Source of the DNA: Omnitrophica WOR_2 bacterium RBG_13_41_10
Lineage (GTDB): Bacteria; Omnitrophota; Gorgyraeia; Gygaellales; Profunditerraquicolaceae
DNA length: 12,601 nt
Reading direction: 5' to 3'
Assembly: GCA_001805465.1 (NCBI GenBank)
Contig: MHGH01000013.1
Location: 202,876 to 215,476 of the forward strand
A program made the translations under genes and the position numbers. Below the pieces are notes generated by a model. The model had not been told where the DNA came from. It ran no database searches and saw only the letters and a list, made by a program, of their open reading frames with translations. Below, piece by piece: positions 7,225 to 12,601 of the stretch (positions are counted from its first letter, which is position 1; the number at the start of each line of letters is the position of its first letter).

Positions 7225-8913
7225 TTATTTAGTTTTCATTGTTTTTAATAATCCCGCCGCTTTTTTCAAGATCCTGACAATATAATTCCTTTTACCCATA
7301 ACTTCCTTAGACGGAAAAAATACCTTTTTAAAAATAGATAAATATTCCTTTGGTGACTGCGCTTCAATCAATTCAAAAAATATATAACATAGAAAACCAT
7401 TTATGAACCGCCTTCTTATGCCATTTCGCAAAATAACCTTTTTATTTACAAATATTTTTATCCATATAAGTTTTAAAAAAAATGGTTTGAGCCTGCTTAA
7501 TACCTCTAGGGGCAGATCAGAGTCTAAAAGGGCCTTGGATACCATAAGTGCAAGATAAAGAGAATTTGACAACCTCCAACTTTTCGCCTTCTTTATTATG
7601 CTGTCCCAATCGAGTATATCCTTATATTTATGCAATAATTCATTTATATCGCAAACATATTTTAAATTACTGAAGCAATCGCTACTTACTAAATGTGCGC
7701 TAAGATATAATAGAAGCTCTTCTTCTTGAAACTCATAATATCCTATGCCGGCCCCTTCCTTGTATCTTGTTCCTTGCCATAGACCGTTTATTCTTGGAGC
7801 AACTTGGTAAGCTGGTGTTATATCCCAATGCAGGTCAATCATTACTGCTTTTGGCTTCGAGAAAAGATATTGCCACTGTTTACTTTTTACTTCATTATCA
7901 GGATTAAAACTATAGCCTATATCTTCTAATAACGCAGTTGCTCTTTCCTTATCTTTCTCTTTTATCAATAAATCAATATCTACCCCTAAACTACGCGCTG
8001 CGATATCTCCGTAAAGCCGCTTTGATAAAACTGTCCCTTTTAGAGGCAAAAGAGAAATGTCTTTTTGAGCAAACAGTTTTAGAAGCTCCATGAGTTCCTT
8101 ATGCTGGCAGGTGCTCTTTGACACTATAAAACTATAACCAAATTTTAACCTATCGAACACAAATTGTGGAATATGTGTATAAGGGGCAATTCCCTTTAGC
8201 GCATTATAGGTAAAAAAAGCAACTCCGCTTCTCATAGCGGATTCAGAGAAACCCTCCCATTGTATGCCTTCTTTTATCAAATCCGTAGCTTTCTTTTTCA
8301 ATTTTTCGTTTAAATCTTTTCGTGCACAAATCAACAGGAGCTCTTCAGTGTTATAAAGAACAGGATTTTCTTTTTTAAGCCTATTTTTTAGCTTAAATAA
8401 AAATGACCTCCATTCTACAATCAAACTTATATATCTTGATGAAAAATGGAGTATTTCCGGATAGCTGAATGATAATTTTGCAATAATATTATTAAGATAC
8501 CTCCATATAGGGAGTTCTAAATTTATCTTGAGATTCCTTCTTTGAATCTGCGTTATTTTCCCTTCTATTAATTCTATAGTTACAGGGTAATCGAGGCCTT
8601 TTTTATGAGCATCCCCTTTTGTAAAATAAATCCTCTTTCTTTCGTACCTTATGATTTTTACCACTCTGTGGACAAAAAACCACGGCCCTTTTTTGTTTTT
8701 CATATCTACAGCAACTATATCTCCAATTTTTATTTCTTTTCCATTTATAGGTTCTACCTTTATCCTATCTGCATTCTTTATAAAGGGATACATACTCATT
8801 CCCCAGGCATTTAAATATACGGATTTACCCTCACCTAGTAAAGAAAGGTATAAATCCTTTGCGGATTCATTAACCTCTTTTTTTATTTGCAGCGTTTTTT
8901 CTTCTAGTATCAT
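7225..8913 (-). CDS. Signal-peptidase-like (S26/S24) domain fused to an uncharacterised nucleotidyltransferase
   Basis: The 562-residue protein has two domains. Residues about 16-125 look like a Ser/His signal peptidase of the SipW/Sec11 kind: GMSMYP at 38-43 carries the nucleophile Ser40, FVHRVV at 80-85 carries His82, and TKGDAH at 98-103 followed by Asp108 matches the TKGDAN region. Unlike true signal peptidases it has no clear membrane anchor. Residues about 190-540 match the family of uncharacterised nucleotidyltransferases (NTP_transf_5 type): PLKGTVLSKRLYGD at 290-303, RSLGVDIDLLI at 307-317 with metal-binding Asp312 and Asp314, and MIDLHWD at 358-364 with Asp360. Catalytic residues of both domains are present. 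The ATG (8913) overlaps the stop of the ABC exporter gene by four bases, so the two are probably co-translated. The substrates of both domains are unknown. Confidence 0.85.
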   Translation of the reverse strand: MILEEKTLQIKKEVNESAKDLYLSLLGEGKSVYLNAWGMSMYPFIKNADRIKVEPINGKEIKIGDIVAVDMKNKKGPWFFVHRVVKIIRYERKRIYFTKGDAHKKGLDYPVTIELIEGKITQIQRRNLKINLELPIWRYLNNIIAKLSFSYPEILHFSSRYISLIVEWRSFLFKLKNRLKKENPVLYNTEELLLICARKDLNEKLKKKATDLIKEGIQWEGFSESAMRSGVAFFTYNALKGIAPYTHIPQFVFDRLKFGYSFIVSKSTCQHKELMELLKLFAQKDISLLPLKGTVLSKRLYGDIAARSLGVDIDLLIKEKDKERATALLEDIGYSFNPDNEVKSKQWQYLFSKPKAVMIDLHWDITPAYQVAPRINGLWQGTRYKEGAGIGYYEFQEEELLLYLSAHLVSSDCFSNLKYVCDINELLHKYKDILDWDSIIKKAKSWRLSNSLYLALMVSKALLDSDLPLEVLSRLKPFFLKLIWIKIFVNKKVILRNGIRRRFINGFLCYIFFELIEAQSPKEYLSIFKKVFFPSKEVMGKRNYIVRILKKAAGLLKTMKTK

Positions 8914-10718
8914 TCTGTCTTAAATATAGCTGCGCTTTCTGGTGCCTTTTCAATCTGGCTGGCAAATAATTCTCGATATTTTGAATCCTTTTCTATGAAT
9001 TCTTCAGGGGTAGCTAACTGGATCTCTAGAGGGTTCTTTAAAAAATAAGCCAGCTCCATTTTTCTTACGGCAGAAAGCCTGTGGGATACTACAATTATTG
9101 TAGAATCTCTAAATGCGCTTTTTATATTCTCAATTATCTTGTCTTCTGTTTCGGAATCCAGAGAAGACATTGCTTCGTCTAAAATCAATATTTTAGGCCT
9201 TTTTATTAATGCCCGGGCAATGGCTATGCGTTGCTTCTGGCCCTCGGAAATCTTATAGGCATTTTCTCCGATTATCGTATCATATCCTTTCGGCAGAGCC
9301 ATAATAAAATCATCTGCCTCTGCTAAGCGCGCTGCTTGCATAACTTCCAGCATCGAGGCATCTTCTTTAGAGTATAAGATATTGTTTTTTATGCTGTCAT
9401 TCCATAAAAATGGCTCTTGAAGCGCTATGCCAATCTGGGCCCTCAAAGACTGAAGGGTCATATCCTTAATATCCACTCCGTCAATGAGTACCGTGCCATC
9501 ATTTAATTCATAAAGCCGTAAAATCAAGGCAAGCAGGGTGGTTTTGCCGCATCCCGACGAGCCTACCAGGGCTATTTTGGAAGCCTCTTTGATAGAAAAA
9601 GTTATATTTATAAATACCGGCTTATTCTCTTGATAGCCGAAAGAAACATTCCTAAATTCTATCGCGCCAAGTAAAATAGGGTAATTTCTAGCGTCCGGCC
9701 TATTTATTATCTGAGGTTTTATGCCTATGACTTCTGCCAAATATTGGCATGATACTGAACTTATAGCAACGGTTTCATAGAATCTTCCAATTGAATCAAC
9801 AACTGCTATCAGTTGGGCTAAATAAATCATAATCGCAGCCAGGTTACCAAGAGTCATGATTCCCTTAAAAACCAGATACCCGCCGTATAATACAATAATT
9901 ATACTGATTATTTTATTTATTACGGAGGCGGTGAAATTGCTAATTGTTGTAAGTTCGGAATTTTTTTTGTCACAATATATTTTCTTTGTAAGATTTTCGA
10001 GAAATCTTTTTGTTTCGTAATCCCCCCCATCAAACGCCTTTACTAAATACATATGGCTAAATAATTCGCTAATATACCCAAGGATATCCTGGGTTTTATC
10101 GATAAGCCTATGGGTTATTTCTTTAAGCCATCTGCCTAAGAGATGGTGATAAAGATAATTGAGCGGCGCCAAGAAAAGGGCAAATAATGCCAACCGCCGG
10201 TTAAGGCAAAAAACAATGATTAAAATAGATATCAGCCTGGTAAATAAAGTTATTATTTGGGGTATGGCATTAGAAAGAAAAGCGCTTACTGCTGGGACAT
10301 CGCCGGTAACCCGATAAAGATACTCTCCGCTAGATTTTTTATGAAAAAAATCTAGCGCAAGACTGTGAATATGGTTAGATAAATCCCTGCTTAAATCAAA
10401 ATGAATACCAAGTCTGATACGGCAAACAAGATAACTACTTAAAGAATTCAGGAAAGCGGCGAGAATAAAAATACCTGCTCCCATAAAAATAATAATAAAG
10501 AATAACCACAGGTCTTTATTAGTATACGCCGTATCTATAATAAGTTTGGCAAGGTAGGGGTTAAGTAGAACCAACGGAGTTATAATAAGCCCAAGAGTAA
10601 TTACTGCTGCCTGCAGCTTCCAGTATCTATAAAGATACTTATTGAATCGGAATAGGCTTGCGTTGCTTGCATTCATAAAACCTATGGAGTTTCTCTGTTT
10701 TCTAATTATTCTCTTCAT
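8910..10718 (-). CDS. ABC exporter half-transporter (fused membrane and ATPase domains)
   Basis: The 602-residue protein has the type IV exporter layout. Six membrane helices span about 35-310, and LDFFHKKSSGEYLYRV (121-136) is the conserved first coupling region. The ATPase domain occupies about 350-580: Walker A GSSGCGKT at 386-393, Q-loop Gln434, signature ISEGQ at 490-494, Walker B LILDE at 511-515, D-loop SSLD at 518-521, H-loop His546. The signature has Glu where the consensus LSGGQ has Gly. All catalytic residues are present, so it should work as a homodimer. There is no N-terminal C39 peptidase domain, unlike many bacteriocin exporters. It could export a lipid, lipid-linked glycan or peptide. 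The four-base overlap with the peptidase-like/nucleotidyltransferase gene argues for a joint task. GGAGAGGA directly before the ATG supports this start; another ATG is at codon 15. Confidence 0.93.
   Translation of the reverse strand: MKRIIRKQRNSIGFMNASNASLFRFNKYLYRYWKLQAAVITLGLIITPLVLLNPYLAKLIIDTAYTNKDLWLFFIIIFMGAGIFILAAFLNSLSSYLVCRIRLGIHFDLSRDLSNHIHSLALDFFHKKSSGEYLYRVTGDVPAVSAFLSNAIPQIITLFTRLISILIIVFCLNRRLALFALFLAPLNYLYHHLLGRWLKEITHRLIDKTQDILGYISELFSHMYLVKAFDGGDYETKRFLENLTKKIYCDKKNSELTTISNFTASVINKIISIIIVLYGGYLVFKGIMTLGNLAAIMIYLAQLIAVVDSIGRFYETVAISSVSCQYLAEVIGIKPQIINRPDARNYPILLGAIEFRNVSFGYQENKPVFINITFSIKEASKIALVGSSGCGKTTLLALILRLYELNDGTVLIDGVDIKDMTLQSLRAQIGIALQEPFLWNDSIKNNILYSKEDASMLEVMQAARLAEADDFIMALPKGYDTIIGENAYKISEGQKQRIAIARALIKRPKILILDEAMSSLDSETEDKIIENIKSAFRDSTIIVVSHRLSAVRKMELAYFLKNPLEIQLATPEEFIEKDSKYRELFASQIEKAPESAAIFKTE
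10328..10357 (-). repeat. Perfect 13-base inverted repeat inside the ABC exporter gene
   Basis: Bases 10328-10340 are exactly complementary to 10345-10357, with a four-base loop at 10341-10344. The arms read CGCTAG followed by A then six T, and their complement. The repeat encodes LDFFHKKSS at about residues 121-129 of the exporter. It could fold as a hairpin in mRNA. It has no downstream T-tract of its own on the minus strand, so it is not called a terminator. Confidence 0.7.
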
Positions 10719-10726
10719 TCCTCTCC
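10719..10726 (-). promoter_or_regulatory. Ribosome binding site of the ABC exporter gene
   Basis: On the minus strand GGAGAGGA abuts the ATG at 10718. The GGAG half has four bases of spacing, which is short but usable. The site favours this start over the ATG fourteen codons later, which has only AGG before it. Confidence 0.55.
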
Positions 10727-10787
10727 ATTTTTCTTTTCTGTCTGGCTACCAATGCATGGTACTTGCCTGTGGAAATAAGAATATCTT

Positions 10788-11897
10788 CTATTTTCTATTT
10801 TTAGAGAAATACAAGTCTTCTTTGGTTAAATTAAGTTTTTCTAATACTAAACCTATCTCTTCGTTGGCATAAGTATCTTTTTTGACTTCTTCAAGCCATT
10901 TTTCAAAGACCGCTATCCACATTTCGCGTTTCGCCATCCCAGTTCTTACCAGGTTACTAAAAGAAGCAACATAGGGATTATACCCTAAATTTTTAGTATC
11001 TATGTAAATCATCAAATAATTTAATAGGCAATTAGTGACCTCCGGGCCTTCATTGCCGGGCTTTATTAATCCTAAACTCACAACCTCCTTACTAATTTTT
11101 TCTTCATTATATTCTGATTCTTCTAAAGCTAATAATATACGTGGATATCTCTTTGTAACAAATCTAGATAATTTATGTGGGCATCTCTTAAGAATTTTTA
11201 TAAGAAAGGGGGTTAATGAAGTTGGAATCATTTTTGACATTGGCAATTGGTATCTGTATAGTCCTAAAATGTATCTTTTCTCCTCTTCGTTGAAGGCATG
11301 AGAATATATATTATGAAAAATATCATTTCTTAATATTCCACCGAGAGGAGAATTATTAGGGAATAATCCTGAGCCGACAAAACCTAATGCTATAAAAGGT
11401 ATATGCATAACTGTGGCTAACCTTGTTGCTGTATCCCGTAAAATAGAAAAGCATATACCGCATATAATACCCTGGCATCCTTGGTTAGGACGGCTAAGTA
11501 TATAAGAATAAATTTTTTTATAGATACTACTGGGGGGCGAAAGGAATATATGCTCAACATTTAATTTCTCTACGGTATTTTTGATATTGTTGTGAGCAAC
11601 TTCGCTTAAAAATCCAGTATCGCAGGTATAAGCCAACACCCTCAATCTATACACTTTAGTGAGAAGATATAGTAAGTATGTGCTGTCTTTTCCGCCACTA
11701 AAACAGACAAGGCAATCATAATCAGCTTTATTTTTATTTTCTGCAAAAATTCTTTCAAGATTCAATTTTGGTTTTTCTTTTAAGCCTTGTGTCCTCCCTA
11801 TGTTTTGATAATCCAAACAGAAGCTACAAACATTCTCATGGTTAAAGTAAATACCCGGATAATTTTCTGGCAGCAAGCACCGATTGCATCTTCGCAT
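10788..11897 (-). CDS. PP-loop ATPase, N-acetyl-sugar amidotransferase-like (WbpG/PseA type)
   Basis: The 369-residue protein begins with a small cysteine cluster, CNRC at 4-7 and CSFC at 24-27, probably a zinc site. The PP-loop SGGKDS at 67-72 then binds ATP and adenylates the substrate. A second cysteine group (Cys141, Cys146, Cys149) follows. The N-terminal pattern CxxCLLPxxxPGIxF...CxxC plus PP-loop is typical of enzymes annotated as N-acetyl sugar amidotransferases (WbpG, PseA, LegG relatives), which turn an acetamido group of a nucleotide sugar into acetamidino using ammonia. A HisH/HisF-like ammonia supplier is not in the window. The superfamily also includes tRNA-modifying and queuosine enzymes, so the specific reaction is moderate confidence and the PP-loop assignment is firm. 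It lies 15 bases after the acetyltransferase gene with a strong binding site, and 69 bases before the ABC exporter gene. Confidence 0.78.
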   Translation of the reverse strand: MRRCNRCLLPENYPGIYFNHENVCSFCLDYQNIGRTQGLKEKPKLNLERIFAENKNKADYDCLVCFSGGKDSTYLLYLLTKVYRLRVLAYTCDTGFLSEVAHNNIKNTVEKLNVEHIFLSPPSSIYKKIYSYILSRPNQGCQGIICGICFSILRDTATRLATVMHIPFIALGFVGSGLFPNNSPLGGILRNDIFHNIYSHAFNEEEKRYILGLYRYQLPMSKMIPTSLTPFLIKILKRCPHKLSRFVTKRYPRILLALEESEYNEEKISKEVVSLGLIKPGNEGPEVTNCLLNYLMIYIDTKNLGYNPYVASFSNLVRTGMAKREMWIAVFEKWLEEVKKDTYANEEIGLVLEKLNLTKEDLYFSKNRK

Positions 11898-11904
11898 AAT
11901 ATCG

Positions 11905-11910
11905 CCTCTT
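11905..11910 (-). promoter_or_regulatory. Ribosome binding site of the PP-loop ATPase gene
   Basis: AAGAGG on the minus strand lies seven bases before the ATG at 11897. It is the best-formed Shine-Dalgarno site of the window and fixes this start. Confidence 0.75.
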
Positions 11911-11912
11911 TA

Positions 11913-12601
11913 TTACTTCCTTCTTCTCCAGAAATAAAGATTAGGGTTTACTGATAGGTAAATTTTTATGACCGGCAATGTTAAACTAATTATTTCTCTT
12001 GTTACTGACCATTTAAATCTTCTTCCAGTTCGAAGAGATGCTTTATTCTTAAATTCAATTATGGCGAATAATCGCTGATACCCTGCCTGTTTTAGAAAAT
12101 CTACTGCCCTACTTACTACTTGAGGAATTATGCCCTTTCCTTTATACCCAGATAAAGTACCCATATAGGTCAAACAGGCTTCTTTATCATTTAATTTTAA
12201 TTTCCCTGGATGCCAAGGAATATTTATCTCTTGAAAGCTAAGGTTAACATAACCAATAATGATATTTTCGTGTTGAGCAATAAAATACTTATTCCCTTTC
12301 TTTAAGTTATTTAAAATATTTTCCTTATTTCCGAGCAGAGATATATTGGATTTATCTAAAGTATCCTCATTAAGCACACTAACTCTTATAGGGATTAAAG
12401 GAGGCAATACTGAAGGCCAGGCTTCTTGAGGATTTTTCTCTAGTAATATGTATTTCTGGCAACAGCAATAAAGATTGCGACGCAGGAAGTTTCTAGGTTC
12501 TTCCCATAACCTTTGGTAAAATTTCTTAAATCCATACTTTTTATAATATAAAAAGGCTCTTTTATATAATCCAACTCTCTGTTTATCTATCTTCTTTTTT
12601 C
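11913..12601 (-). CDS. GNAT-family acetyltransferase, 5'-truncated by window edge
   Basis: The frame is open from the window edge to TAA at 11913-11915, giving about 228 visible residues. A TTG at 12407 would give 164 residues, but it has no binding site before it, and the 64 codons upstream read as sensible protein (GLYKRAFLYYKKYGFKKFYQ, then RRNLYCCCQKYILLEKN). Charged leads of this kind are common in envelope-locus acetyltransferases. No ATG is present in the visible lead, so the true start is beyond 12601. The GNAT core has the acetyl-CoA loop GYKGKGI at about 151-157 and the fourth-strand region LFAIIEFKNKAS at about 177-188, ending in a basic tail WRRRK. It probably N- or O-acetylates a sugar precursor or lipid-linked glycan. 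It is the first gene of the visible run. Confidence 0.82.
   Translation of the reverse strand, partial: KKKIDKQRVGLYKRAFLYYKKYGFKKFYQRLWEEPRNFLRRNLYCCCQKYILLEKNPQEAWPSVLPPLIPIRVSVLNEDTLDKSNISLLGNKENILNNLKKGNKYFIAQHENIIIGYVNLSFQEINIPWHPGKLKLNDKEACLTYMGTLSGYKGKGIIPQVVSRAVDFLKQAGYQRLFAIIEFKNKASLRTGRRFKWSVTREIISLTLPVIKIYLSVNPNLYFWRRRK

Noticed and set aside
8605..8923. Two overlapping plus-strand open frames
   Set aside because: They are shadows of the peptidase-like domain on the minus strand, which has conserved catalytic motifs. The plus-strand products are Phe/Ile/Ser-rich with no recognisable features.
10748..10762. Short inverted repeat TACCA...TGGTA in the gap before the ABC exporter gene
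   Set aside because: The stem has only five base pairs and no T-tract, so it is too weak to call a terminator or operator.
7225..11897. Lasso-peptide or other RiPP cluster
   Set aside because: A nucleotidyltransferase of this family and an exporter occur in such clusters, but no PqqD-like protein, transglutaminase-like protease, asparagine-synthetase-like cyclase or precursor peptide is seen in the window.
12405..12407. TTG as the start of the acetyltransferase gene
   Set aside because: There is no binding site ahead of it, and the frame continues open for 64 sensible codons to the window edge, so the gene is treated as 5'-truncated.
1..12601. CRISPR arrays, tRNA or rRNA genes, insertion sequences, attachment sites
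   Set aside because: No regularly spaced repeats, no RNA-gene signatures and no transposase or integrase frames were seen on either strand.

Overview
The window is a single block of ten genes, all read on the minus strand, so transcription runs from high to low coordinates. The DNA is AT-rich. Genes are tightly packed: two junctions have stop/start overlaps, no gap exceeds about 85 bases, and both edges cut through a gene. The content is that of an envelope or exopolysaccharide assembly locus of a bacterium. AT-richness, weak Shine-Dalgarno sites and unusual fusions suggest an uncultured lineage such as Omnitrophota or a similar candidate phylum. That placement is an inference from style, not from a marker gene.

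Upstream part in transcription order (12601 to 7225): a 5'-truncated GNAT acetyltransferase, a PP-loop ATPase resembling N-acetyl-sugar amidotransferases, an ABC exporter half-transporter with fused membrane and ATPase domains, and a two-domain protein that joins a Ser/His signal-peptidase-like (S26/S24) domain to an uncharacterised nucleotidyltransferase domain. The last two overlap by four bases and look translationally coupled. They form the least conventional module of the window.

Middle part (7223 to 4397): a strong sigma-70-like promoter candidate sits just after the nucleotidyltransferase stop codon. It precedes a fused Wzz/BY-kinase polysaccharide co-polymerase with a C-terminal tyrosine cluster. 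A GC-rich hairpin with a T-rich tail follows, and directly after it comes a gene for a single-pass membrane protein of unknown family.

Downstream part (4370 to 1): an O-antigen ligase/polymerase-family membrane protein, a geranylgeranyl-reductase-family flavoprotein, an FkbM-family methyltransferase, and a 3'-truncated Wzx-type flippase.

The likely joint role is to modify sugars (acetyl, amido/amidino and methyl transfer), flip lipid-linked repeat units (flippase), control chain length (BY-kinase), and polymerise or ligate the chain (O-antigen ligase family). The flavoprotein could act on polyprenyl lipid. No glycosyltransferase or initiating sugar-phosphate transferase is visible here, so those must lie outside the window. 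The exporter plus peptidase/nucleotidyltransferase pair may handle a separate substrate.
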